Below, in pieces: positions 1 to 7,890 of a DNA stretch of 33,401 nucleotides. How positions within the stretch are numbered: the first letter of the stretch is position 1; every line of letters begins with the position of its first letter. The DNA lies in IMG/VR virus record IMGVR_UViG_3300034121_000393, positions 1 to 33,401 of that record. The stretch is one strand, 5' to 3'. Origin of the DNA: a virus. Made by a program: the position numbers and the translations under genes. The notes beneath the pieces were generated by a model that was not told the origin of the DNA, did not search any database, and worked only from the letters and a program-made list of their open reading frames with translations.

Positions 1-127
1 TTAGTGCTTCTTAAATCAATGTGTTGATTTGGCACATTAATTATTGGCTGCGTTACATCACCATAGTTGAATAGTTTTCCACTCTGGTAGTCCGATAGTA
101 TCTGTGCAGCCTCATCGTTGCTTATAT
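1..127. repeat. Terminal direct repeat, left copy (circularisation overlap)
   Basis: These 127 bases are identical to 33275..33401. The length equals a k-mer size commonly used by short-read assemblers, so this is most simply the overlap left when a circular or circularly permuted genome is written as a linear contig. The duplicated segment lies inside the tape-measure gene, which reads in frame through the joined circle. Confidence 0.95.
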
Positions 128-2375
128 CACCTATTTTAGCGTTCTGTTGTGGGTTAAATATACGTTCATCACCATCAACCGCAATAACATAACCATCTTT
201 GCCATTATGCACCTTGTTTCCGCTTAAATCACGTTGTACATTTTCAGTTCCCTCAATGAAGCTACCTGCAACTATTTCAGCCAATGTAGTTTCTAAAATT
301 GCCTTTTGCAATGCAGTTGCTGGTTCTGTTTTTGCGTAACCGCTTAACAAGTTATAGAATGCAACACGCTTTTGCTGCTTAATTTCTTGCTCCTGCAATC
401 TTTTGCGTTCAAGTTGTAACTTTGCTGCCTTACTTTGTTCAAATGCTAATGTGTTTGTAAGCCCACGTTCTGCAAGCCTTGCTTGCTGCTCAATGGCTGA
501 TTTGTTAGCTTCTATTTCTCTGTTTAAATACTCTTCAGCACGTTCTAATCTTTGTTTGTAAATTTTATCAATATTTAAAACTACTTTATCTACACTTTGA
601 ATTACATCTTTAGTTAATTTTTTATCTCTTTCCATTAACTTTCTTTTTTGGTCTAAAAAGTCTTCAAACATTTCAATTCCACTTGCATAAAATTCAGCCA
701 TTAAATCCTCTTGGCTCATATTAAATTCCTTTGCTGCTTTCTTTTGTGCATCTTCAAATCTGGAATAACCTTTAACAATTAAATCTTCCATTTCTTGTAT
801 ATCACCTTGCAATCCTTTAAATTTAGTTTTATCAGTATCTGGTGTTTCAGCCATTAACTCATATAATTTTGCAATCAATGCTCTTCTTTTTTTAACCCAT
901 TCTTCAAGTTGTTTATCTTCTTCTTCACGTTTCTTTTTTTCTTGTTCTGCTGCTTTTTTATCAAATTCTCTTTTAGCTGCTGCCAATTGCTCATTCAATA
1001 ATTCTGCTGCCTTAACCTCCATTCTATCATATTGCGAACGAAGACCTAACAATTTTGAATTAGTAGCTTGAATAATTTTTATTTCCTCCTCTGAAAAATC
1101 TTTTCTAATAATGCCTTTTTTCATTGATACTGTCATAACTCCAGCAACTTCAGTAGTTTCTAACTTTGCCAAAAATTCAACTCTATCTTCCTCATCACTA
1201 ATTGATTGTGCTGCTGCCTTTATTTGGTCTTCTGCTGCTTGTTTACGCAACTTTTGAATGTCATCTAAATTCTTTTCATAATCATTGAAAGCATTTACTC
1301 TTGCCAAATCCAAATCGCTTAAAGTACCATCTAATTCAAGTTCTTTTTTTATTATCTCATCAACTTGCTTTTGCAAATCTATCAATGCTTGTTTATTTCT
1401 TTCAATGGCTTTAGTGTTGGCATCAATGGCTTCAGCACCATCCTCAAATGCTGCTTCAGCACTAAATAAATTGCCTATAAAATCAATCATTTTAGCACCA
1501 TACAATGTAAGTAATGTTACTCCAACCGACAATGCAGTTTGCCACGAAAATATACCGCTTAAAACTTGCTTAAATGCTGATGTTGTTGGCGCACCACTTT
1601 TAGCAAGTTCAACATTCGCTTTCTTAATCTTATTAATCTCATCAAACAGTTGAGGTAAGTTGTTTGAGATTGCCATAAAACCAGTACTTATGCTATTGGC
1701 AAACGCTGGCATCTCTCGGCTTAACTGATTGATACTATTGCCTAATCCATTCCAAGCCCCTGCATAGTTTCCTACATTGCGCTGAAATTCTCCAACGCTT
1801 GTTTCTGCACCTCTTACTCGCCTATCTAATTCCGTAAATTCTTGTGATAATGCTTTGAATAATTTACCATTTGTTCTACCAGTAAATTCAAGTTCTTTTA
1901 ACTGCTGCTTAACTGCTGCTAATGCTTGAACACCTTTTTTGTATTCTCCGTTGGTTTGTTTTAACTGTTGTTGCGCTCTTTGATTTGCTTTGGTTTCTGC
2001 ATCAATTGCTTTTGCCAAATCATTTTCAGCCTTTAATTGTTCTCTGGTTAACTTATTCTTTTCAATTGCAGTTCTTATTGCTGCCTGCTCTAATGTTTGT
2101 TGTTGTTGCAATACTTTTAATTCAGCAACTTCCAACTGCTGCTTCATTTTGATGAGGTCTGATGTCTGCCTTAACTCATTGTTTAATTTCTTTACATCAT
2201 CGAAAGATTTCGGTTTAAAAGCAGAAACAAATTCTTTTTGCGCAGCTAAACTTAACTTAATTTCCTTATTGGTTTCACGAATGATGTTAAGTAATGTATC
2301 AGCACCTTTAATGGCATCATTGAATGCATCACTCTCGAATAAATCATTTTTGCCTAACGCTTTACCTTCTGCCAT
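1..2375 (-). CDS. Tail tape measure protein (N-terminal part; gene continues across the circular junction to 33130)
   Basis: The tape measure sets siphovirus tail length and is passed into the cell during DNA ejection. The start is the ATG at 2373-2375, five bases after the stop of the preceding chaperone-like gene (TAG TAA A ATG). Joined through the circle (2375 + 145 nt) the ORF is exactly 840 codons, 839 aa. It is rich in Gln, Lys, Glu and Ala heptads over about residues 35-190, then has a hydrophobic stretch around residues 255-285 and long charged coiled coils (about 290-660). The C-terminal part has a GKDGYVIAVDGDERI-type motif that I recall from Bacteroidota phage tape measures. Position after the major tail protein and a short chaperone-like gene agrees. 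No Zn-peptidase or muramidase motif was seen. Confidence 0.9.
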   Translation of the reverse strand, partial: MAEGKALGKNDLFESDAFNDAIKGADTLLNIIRETNKEIKLSLAAQKEFVSAFKPKSFDDVKKLNNELRQTSDLIKMKQQLEVAELKVLQQQQTLEQAAIRTAIEKNKLTREQLKAENDLAKAIDAETKANQRAQQQLKQTNGEYKKGVQALAAVKQQLKELEFTGRTNGKLFKALSQEFTELDRRVRGAETSVGEFQRNVGNYAGAWNGLGNSINQLSREMPAFANSISTGFMAISNNLPQLFDEINKIKKANVELAKSGAPTTSAFKQVLSGIFSWQTALSVGVTLLTLYGAKMIDFIGNLFSAEAAFEDGAEAIDANTKAIERNKQALIDLQKQVDEIIKKELELDGTLSDLDLARVNAFNDYEKNLDDIQKLRKQAAEDQIKAAAQSISDEEDRVEFLAKLETTEVAGVMTVSMKKGIIRKDFSEEEIKIIQATNSKLLGLRSQYDRMEVKAAELLNEQLAAAKREFDKKAAEQEKKKREEEDKQLEEWVKKRRALIAKLYELMAETPDTDKTKFKGLQGDIQEMEDLIVKGYSRFEDAQKKAAKEFNMSQEDLMAEFYASGIEMFEDFLDQKRKLMERDKKLTKDVIQSVDKVVLNIDKIYKQRLERAEEYLNREIEANKSAIEQQARLAERGLTNTLAFEQSKAAKLQLERKRLQEQEIKQQKRVAFYNLLSGYAKTEPATALQKAILETTLAEIVAGSFIEGTENVQRDLSGNKVHNGKDGYVIAVDGDERIFNPQQNAKIGDISNDEAAQILSDYQSGKLFNYGDVTQPIINVPNQHIDLRST

Positions 2376-2379
2376 TTTA

Positions 2380-2832
2380 CTATGCTTTTATTTGTTTTTG
2401 CTGCTTTGAATAATTTTTAACGTAACCAAACCACTCTGCAACTGTAATTGTATGCAAAGATAAGTGAAATCCTTTATATTTTTCTAAATAATCTTTTATC
2501 TCATCAGTAGTAGATGATTTGCGGTCTGTTAACTCCTTTAATTCGCTCTCTGCAATGCCAATTAGTGTTTTGTTGAACCTATCATCAGTAACGTGCAAAT
2601 CTATCTGCAAACACGCTATTTCTCGCCTTTTTTCAAGCACATCCATATAACTTTCCGCAATGCCAAATCTATTGACTAATTGCCTTTGGATTTCTTCAAA
2701 TGCAATGGTAAAATTGCGCTTAAATAATCCCCATTTGCGTATCAATGCTTTCTTGTTGCCCTGCTCCACAACTTGTAAGTAGTTATAGATGGGCATCGTG
2801 TCAATGTTGTTATAAAATTGTGTTCTTAACAT
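2380..2832 (-). CDS. Tail assembly chaperone-like protein
   Basis: 150 aa, mostly helical and charged. It lies directly upstream of the tape measure, where siphoviruses place the tail assembly chaperone. The N-terminus (FYNNIDTMPIYNYLQVVEQG) resembles a short protein family found at this locus in Bacteroidota phages, which supports the ATG at 2832 over the internal Met at residue 13. The start overlaps the preceding gene by 23 nt in another frame, implying coupled translation. I found no obvious slippery heptamer giving the gpG/gpGT-type frameshift known from lambda. The role is inferred from position. Confidence 0.6.
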   Translation of the reverse strand: MLRTQFYNNIDTMPIYNYLQVVEQGNKKALIRKWGLFKRNFTIAFEEIQRQLVNRFGIAESYMDVLEKRREIACLQIDLHVTDDRFNKTLIGIAESELKELTDRKSSTTDEIKDYLEKYKGFHLSLHTITVAEWFGYVKNYSKQQKQIKA

Positions 2833-3268
2833 AGTTTAAAACTATTGGTTTTGATTTCTCTATTAATATTTCCTTACTAAACTCATCAAGACCTACGAAT
2901 TGTCCCCAAGTTTTTTGCAGGTCTTTACCCTCCTTAATTGAATCAACATCCAGCATCAACTCATCACCAACTATTTTAGTCTTAAATGTTTGATACATTG
3001 CGCCAGTATCACGCAATGTCACTCTATTGGTTGGTTGATTTTTCTCATTCTTAATTGCTATGGTGTAATCAGCATAAACATTGCCTCCTCTGGCATATTG
3101 TGACCTCATAGAAAAACCAAACACATCTATACCACGTTTAAATAGCTGCTCATCACGATTTAACCTAATAGCCTCAACTTGTATGGCTGGAGTGCTAATA
3201 ACCTTTTTAAACGCAGTTTCCTCGTTTAATTTCTTGACATTTCGTGCAATTACTTCAAGATTCCACAT
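2810..3268 (-). CDS. Conserved Bacteroidota phage tail/neck protein, function unknown
   Basis: 152 aa. The middle holds a motif reminiscent of a small family found between major tail protein and tape measure in Bacteroidota phages (NQPTNRVTLRDTGAMYQTF, about residues 90-110). No catalytic motif, signal peptide or membrane segment is visible. It starts right after a terminator-like hairpin (3282..3314), with a TATCTTTG promoter element ending four bases before the ATG, so it may begin its own transcript. A tail-completion or tail-terminator role is possible from position only. Confidence 0.55.
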   Translation of the reverse strand: MWNLEVIARNVKKLNEETAFKKVISTPAIQVEAIRLNRDEQLFKRGIDVFGFSMRSQYARGGNVYADYTIAIKNEKNQPTNRVTLRDTGAMYQTFKTKIVGDELMLDVDSIKEGKDLQKTWGQFVGLDEFSKEILIEKSKPIVLNYVKNTIL

Positions 3269-3272
3269 ATTG

Positions 3273-3280
3273 CAAAGATA
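3273..3280 (-). promoter_or_regulatory. Bacteroidota-type -7 element (TATCTTTG) before the 152-aa tail gene
   Basis: TATCTTTG on the minus strand fits TAnnTTTG exactly. Only four bases separate it from the ATG at 3268, so a transcript from here would be almost leaderless. A TTTG upstream is at 23 nt spacing, longer than the usual 19-20. Confidence 0.45.
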
Positions 3281-3281
3281 T

Positions 3282-3314
3282 AAAAAAAGCCCTTACATCT
3301 CTGCAAAGGCTTTT
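3282..3314 (-). terminator. Intrinsic terminator after the major tail protein gene
   Basis: On the minus strand, an AAAAGCC / GGGCTTTT hairpin with one bulge is followed by a run of seven T. It sits 18 bases past the stop of the major tail protein gene. It would limit transcription from the highly expressed head/tail genes into the downstream tail genes. Confidence 0.7.
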
Positions 3315-3331
3315 CAATTTTAATGGTTAAA

Positions 3332-4282
3332 TTAAATTACTGTACCAGTTGTTCCAATCATTGTAACACCATCTAATCCGTTTTTCTTGATTAAAGGTTG
3401 TAACACATCTGCAACAGTTTGAGCAGTATAAGTCAACGTATAGCGACCATCAATAGTTGTGCTTTCAGCAGCAGTAACAGTTACATCAGATGCATCAGTA
3501 ATATTATACATTTTACTTGTTGAACCAGTATCACTTGAAACGAAATCAGCAGTAACAAGACCCTCAATTCTGTAGTTATTAGCCATATCACCAACTTTAG
3601 CATAAAGGTCAACTACCATTGTAGTTGTGCTTGTGCTGATAATAGTAGCATAAACATTGATAAGACCTTTCAAGTTAACGATGTTAGCAGCAGAGATTGA
3701 AGATGCTGAAATCATTCTCAAATCATCATCCTTTTGTAAAACATCCCATTGACCCATCAACATTATCTTTTGGATAGTTGTATCAGTTGTGAATACTGGC
3801 TTTGCGTAGAAAGTTGCAGCATCACACGCAATAGGGTAAAGGTAGTTACTTCCAGTTTTGGTAGTGCCTAAAATGTTACCATCCAAATCAACGATAAATA
3901 TACCAAATGTTGAACATCTGTTAGCGTTGAATTGTTTTGCAAGTTCAAAGCTACCTTTGATAATCATAGCAGTAAAGTTTCTGATACCATCACGAATGAA
4001 TACACTTGACCCATCTTCAAATGTTTCCAAGATAGGGTCTGCTCTATCAGTAGTAACATTCTTTAATTTGCCAGTTGGATACCAACGCTTTGAATCATCT
4101 GCTTCGTTAATCAATGCAGTAAAGTATGCATCATTTAATGTAGCAGTTGGGTCAATGTAGTTAAATGTACCATCGTTGGCAATTAACGGAACTAAAATAA
4201 AATTTGCTGCAACACCCATAATTGGTGAGCAACTTGGTGAACCAGTGTTTTGTAGCGACACATCGCAAGAACATAATGACAT
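3332..4282 (-). CDS. Major tail (tube) protein, Bacteroidota-phage type
   Basis: 316 aa, acidic, rich in Thr, Ser, Ala and beta-prone segments, expected of a self-assembling tail tube subunit. The N-terminus has four Cys in the first 18 residues (MSLCSCDV...SPSCSP). The C-terminal 100 residues (Thr/Val/Ala/Asp rich) look like an appended Ig-like or tube-decorating domain. It is located after the connectors and before the chaperone and tape measure, and is followed by the only clear terminator in the virion block, fitting a need for high expression. Family assignment is from order and composition, not a diagnostic motif. Confidence 0.75.
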   Translation of the reverse strand: MSLCSCDVSLQNTGSPSCSPIMGVAANFILVPLIANDGTFNYIDPTATLNDAYFTALINEADDSKRWYPTGKLKNVTTDRADPILETFEDGSSVFIRDGIRNFTAMIIKGSFELAKQFNANRCSTFGIFIVDLDGNILGTTKTGSNYLYPIACDAATFYAKPVFTTDTTIQKIMLMGQWDVLQKDDDLRMISASSISAANIVNLKGLINVYATIISTSTTTMVVDLYAKVGDMANNYRIEGLVTADFVSSDTGSTSKMYNITDASDVTVTAAESTTIDGRYTLTYTAQTVADVLQPLIKKNGLDGVTMIGTTGTVI

Positions 4283-4315
4283 ATTGTTTTTTGTTTTAAA
4301 TATTAATAATTTGTT

Positions 4316-4999
4316 TTAATTTTCGCAGCAGGAAAAACATTTGTTGAATGGTATTTTAATCAGCAGTTCAGTACCAGAGGTATTATCAGCAAAGATTTGA
4401 CTCTTCACTCCCTCCCATTGCACCTTACCGAAATTAGCATAATCATTTTCAACGTATGTAATCTTGTTGCTTGCGTTAGTTCTACTATACGCAAATAAAG
4501 AACGAATAAACTCGGAACATAGTGATTTCATTGGTTTTATTGCCTGCTCTAAATGTGTTGAACGTAACCAATTTTTAGGGTCAGCATCAACAAGAAAATA
4601 AATAGCGCAATCACTTTCAAAATCAATAGTAGATTCCTCATCAGCAAATCTCTCTGGTGCGTTCATATGCAAGTAAATCAATGGTAATTTATTGTTACTG
4701 CTTGACACCTTAATCAATTCGGAATTGGTTTCTAAAAATGTTCCAAAATAAAAGAATGGTGCTGCTAAATTATAGATGCCAGTAGTTGGCTGGGTAGCTG
4801 CTGCAATAGTAATTGATTCATTGAATACAACTTCCTTAATCACTTTGCCACTTAATATTTTACCATAGGTTGCCCACTTCGTATTTGTTGTCATTAACTT
4901 CCAGTTGCTACCATCGGCAACAACGGAATTAACTACAATCGTTTTATCTATTGCATCAACAACATTTTTAATATGGTCTTTAGTAGTTATTAAGCCCAC
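4316..4999 (-). CDS. Head-tail joining / tail completion protein candidate
   Basis: 227 aa. The only usable start is a GTG at 4997-4999, overlapping the previous gene's end by 10 nt (GTGGGCTTAA), so translation is probably coupled. The sequence is mixed alpha/beta, has no catalytic or membrane motif, and ends in CFSCCEN with three Cys. In comparable phages the gene between the connector and the major tail protein encodes a neck or tail-completion protein. That role is inferred from position; I do not recognise the family firmly. Confidence 0.55.
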   Translation of the reverse strand: MGLITTKDHIKNVVDAIDKTIVVNSVVADGSNWKLMTTNTKWATYGKILSGKVIKEVVFNESITIAAATQPTTGIYNLAAPFFYFGTFLETNSELIKVSSSNNKLPLIYLHMNAPERFADEESTIDFESDCAIYFLVDADPKNWLRSTHLEQAIKPMKSLCSEFIRSLFAYSRTNASNKITYVENDYANFGKVQWEGVKSQIFADNTSGTELLIKIPFNKCFSCCEN

Positions 5000-5496
5000 G
5001 ACATATAATTTTTTAGTACACCTTTGAATGTTGGATAATCGGCATCTTTTACCGACTCAATATAGGTTTGAATTGCTTTGAATGTTAGAATCATTTTGTT
5101 GTAATCAATGACTAATGATGTGTAACTCATTGCGCTGGGCATATTAATAGTGCCTTCGCTTTGTGTGTTACCTTGAATGGTATTGGTCTGTGGCTGCGTT
5201 CTAACGTAGTGGAAAAATACCCATTTAACCAACATAACTTTCATACCATCACTCATAAACATCTCATTATCTATTTCCTTAACAAACGCATCGTAAATGG
5301 TCACATACTTCGCAGTTTGTGGCACACCTCCGATTAGGTCTGCAATGAATAAAATATACAACTCAATGCCTAATAACTCATAAAGTAATTTTGACTCGTA
5401 TAGCGTAATAAAAGTATCTAATTCAGCATCCGTAAACACATCCGTTGCTATTTTATTTTCGCCTATGAAATCGGAGGCTGATATTAGAATTCCCAT
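4990..5496 (-). CDS. Head-tail connector (gp6-like, DUF6712-like)
   Basis: 168 aa, predominantly helical. It resembles connector proteins of Bacteroidota phages: a short N-terminal strand, then a helix pair around FTDAELDTFITLYESKLLYE (about residues 20-40), and a long C-terminal helix. It lies two genes after the capsid gene, the usual connector position. Connectors form a ring under the portal after packaging. The N-terminal part fits the family as I recall it; no alignment was possible. Confidence 0.65.
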   Translation of the reverse strand: MGILISASDFIGENKIATDVFTDAELDTFITLYESKLLYELLGIELYILFIADLIGGVPQTAKYVTIYDAFVKEIDNEMFMSDGMKVMLVKWVFFHYVRTQPQTNTIQGNTQSEGTINMPSAMSYTSLVIDYNKMILTFKAIQTYIESVKDADYPTFKGVLKNYMSWA

Positions 5497-5497
5497 A

Positions 5498-5713
5498 TTA
5501 TTTTACAAGACCTTTATTCGTTAATAATTCAGCAATATTTTCAGATACAACTATTTTTTCTCCTGCTTTTAAGCCTTTAAAATCCTTAATAACAACAACC
5601 TCAACTTCTTTAGTTGATTGCGTTACTTGTTTCGCTTCTGATTTCTTTTCAGAAGGAGCAGCAGCAGAGGTTTGTGCCTCCACTACTACTTCTTTAGATT
5701 TTACTTTGCTCAT
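5498..5713 (-). CDS. Small capsid-adjacent protein of unknown function
   Basis: 71 aa. The first 35 residues are low-complexity (Lys/Ser/Ala/Glu/Val), probably disordered. The last 35 form a compact beta-rich module around VVVIKDFKGLKAGEKIVVSE ending in LLTNKGLVK, resembling the small C-terminal domains of proteins next to the capsid gene in many Bacteroidota phages. It lies 4 nt after the capsid stop and 1 nt before the connector gene. A head decoration or minor head protein is possible; function unproven. Confidence 0.6.
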   Translation of the reverse strand: MSKVKSKEVVVEAQTSAAAPSEKKSEAKQVTQSTKEVEVVVIKDFKGLKAGEKIVVSENIAELLTNKGLVK

Positions 5714-5717
5714 TTAA

Positions 5718-7013
5718 TTAAGCAGTTTCTAATGCAGCAATATCAGTTGCAAATGTACCTTTCACAAACGCAGTTCTGTCGTTGTTCTTGGTTACTAATG
5801 CACCTCTCCACTCTGCAATGATTGTACGCATATTCTTTGTCCAGTCATTACCATCTAACCCGATGTTAATCATTATACCTTGCTTTTGATATAAAACAGA
5901 CAAATTAAAGTTACCTACAAGATATGTACCAGCAGTTACTAATGTGCTACCAATCATCGGAACACCATCAAGTGTTAACTCCATACCAACATAAAGCAAT
6001 CTGTCAACATAACGCTTATCAGTTGCTGATACTTTCATTAACTTCAATGCTGCGATGTCTGAAGGATGCATCAATATTGCGTTAGGTGCTTCTTGATTAG
6101 CAATTGCAATTTGATTCATTGCTACAACTAAAACATCGGCACTATTAGCATTGTCAACTGTTCCTGCAAATGTACCAGCAGCAAACGCAGTTGCAACTGT
6201 TCTGATACCATTTAAGTTTGGTGCAGTTCCATTACCAGAGTAAGATGTGTTTTCAACATCTAACATTAACAAACGCATCAACTCATTTCTGATTTCGCTT
6301 TCGATAAAATCAATATCATCTAACATTTCAGTTGAAACCTTGATGAATGCAGTGCGCTTAACAACCGCTTGAGATGCAACTACTAAATCAAAATCAATTT
6401 GATTCTTTGTGCTTCCTTCTGTTGTACCACCAGCAGCACCATCTCTGTTTGCTTGGTAAACCCAAGAAATGATGTTACTTGCTGCTTGACCTTTTGCGAA
6501 TAAATCGATTAGTCTTGGTCTGCGTGTAGCAATTAAGTTTAAGCCTGCAATACGTTGTTCAACTGGCACATTACCACCGCTAATGTTAGTTGATTCTAAC
6601 ATATCACCAGCAGCCTTGAAAGAGAAACCAGCACCGTGAGCAGCAGATTTGTCAAGGTCTTTCAACTTTGTCAAGTTTGCTTTGTTCTCCTCTAATGCTT
6701 TTCTGATATCAGATGCTTGAGCAGTCAAAGAATTTGCTTGGTTATCTTTGTTTAACTTTTCAATTGCCAAACCATATTCTTTCAATGTTTTGTTCAATTG
6801 TACCATTTGCTCTTTTTGAGCAGTAGCAAGTTCTGATTTCAAAGATTCAATATCTTCTTTACTTGCGCTTTTAGATACTGCATCTTCTAATGCTTTTCTT
6901 GCTTCTTCGTTATACTCGTTGTATAACTTTGCCATTTCTTCTGCTTCTTGACTTGCGAAAGATATGGTGTTTAATCCTTTTGTTTCAAGGAATAATTCAA
7001 ATTTACTTTTCAT
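5718..7013 (-). CDS. Major capsid protein, HK97 fold
   Basis: 431 aa. Residues about 1-130 are a highly charged coiled coil, the delta/scaffold domain typical of HK97-type capsids. A hinge follows (Gly/Ala/Ser, about 123-150), where the maturation protease probably cuts. The remainder shows the HK97 layout: N-arm, a segment with KRTAFIKVSTEMLDD and an E-loop-like Gly/Ala/Thr patch, the spine helix region ELMRLLMLDVENTSYSGNG, and a P-domain/A-domain region ending with RGALVTKNNDRTAF. It sits immediately after the prohead protease, as in HK97. The call is strong on family; the cleavage site is inferred. Confidence 0.92.
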   Translation of the reverse strand: MKSKFELFLETKGLNTISFASQEAEEMAKLYNEYNEEARKALEDAVSKSASKEDIESLKSELATAQKEQMVQLNKTLKEYGLAIEKLNKDNQANSLTAQASDIRKALEENKANLTKLKDLDKSAAHGAGFSFKAAGDMLESTNISGGNVPVEQRIAGLNLIATRRPRLIDLFAKGQAASNIISWVYQANRDGAAGGTTEGSTKNQIDFDLVVASQAVVKRTAFIKVSTEMLDDIDFIESEIRNELMRLLMLDVENTSYSGNGTAPNLNGIRTVATAFAAGTFAGTVDNANSADVLVVAMNQIAIANQEAPNAILMHPSDIAALKLMKVSATDKRYVDRLLYVGMELTLDGVPMIGSTLVTAGTYLVGNFNLSVLYQKQGIMINIGLDGNDWTKNMRTIIAEWRGALVTKNNDRTAFVKGTFATDIAALETA

Positions 7014-7014
7014 T

Positions 7015-7857
7015 TTAAATGTTTTTTGTGAGATTAATAAAAAATTGTTTTTGTTTTTGTTTTTGTAGTGATAAATCGGCTACGGGTGTTTGAGTGTCAT
7101 TCAACGGCTCAATATTTTCTTTTGGTATGGTAACGCTCATTGTAGGTGTTGCATAGTTGCTGCCTTTTAAAACTGCGCTACCTTCAATTATTTTAGCTTC
7201 TGTTACTGCCCAAAAATATTCATCTTCTTTTAAATAGTCTTTATTCGCTACCATTGGGTAATACTTATCCCAGTTAGCTTTTTCTTCTGCAAATTGTTTT
7301 GATGTGGAATTAATGCAAAGATAAAGGTTGATATATCTCATCCCTACTGAATGTTCTTTTACCCAACCATTAATATACTGGTTGAACATAAATTCGTTCC
7401 TATCCTTGCTTATTTCAGCCTCAAATATCAATGCTTCAGTATCACCTTGTAAGTTGGGAAAGCCTAACTTATCCCAAGTCATTTTCTTGGTGCTTGCAAC
7501 GATGGTATCACTTATAACTTTATCGAATGCCATTCTATGCTCCTGCAATAAGTAGAATGATTTGGTTTCATTAAGTGACTTCTTCCAGATGCCTTGAATG
7601 TGGCAGTCATCGTGACTATCCACAATGTTAGTTGTATTGATTACCACTTTCGCAGTAATAACCTCAACCTCATCTGGCATATCAATGTCATCTATCATTG
7701 CTTTCGTTACACCATCTTTTTTATATTCAGTTGGCATAGAATAAGCAATACAATCAGCATACTTTGTAGCAGCCTTTTTTTCAGCAATGATGAGGTCTTT
7801 ATTCTTTTTCAAGAAAGCCCACTTCTCACTCTTATCATTGAATTTTGGTAACTTCAT
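7015..7857 (-). CDS. Prohead maturation protease (HK97-like, S78/U35 clan)
   Basis: 280 aa. This serine protease would process the capsid delta domain and the portal-associated scaffold. The likely catalytic His is H107 (LLQEHRM) and the nucleophile S170 (VKEHSVGMRY); acidic residues lie in the following strand around TEAKIIEGSAVLKGSN, the counterpart of the family's 'EvSlV' strand. The first 60 residues are a charged extension, longer than the classical family. It is placed between portal and major capsid, one base before the capsid ORF. The catalytic residue assignment is from motif resemblance. Confidence 0.8.
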   Translation of the reverse strand: MKLPKFNDKSEKWAFLKKNKDLIIAEKKAATKYADCIAYSMPTEYKKDGVTKAMIDDIDMPDEVEVITAKVVINTTNIVDSHDDCHIQGIWKKSLNETKSFYLLQEHRMAFDKVISDTIVASTKKMTWDKLGFPNLQGDTEALIFEAEISKDRNEFMFNQYINGWVKEHSVGMRYINLYLCINSTSKQFAEEKANWDKYYPMVANKDYLKEDEYFWAVTEAKIIEGSAVLKGSNYATPTMSVTIPKENIEPLNDTQTPVADLSLQKQKQKQFFINLTKNI

Positions 7858-7890
7858 TTCTTTACGATTTTAGTTGCTAATTTCTTAATC

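Noticed and set aside
1285-2409. Plus-strand ORFs of 76-139 codons opposite the tape measure gene
   Set aside because: They lie antisense to a long, in-frame coiled-coil gene, are rich in Leu/Phe/Ser/Cys as expected of complement frames, and have no promoter or family likeness.
2373-2840. Programmed -1 frameshift of the tail assembly chaperone
   Set aside because: No plausible slippery heptamer with downstream structure was found, and the next ORF on this strand is the tape measure with its own ATG.
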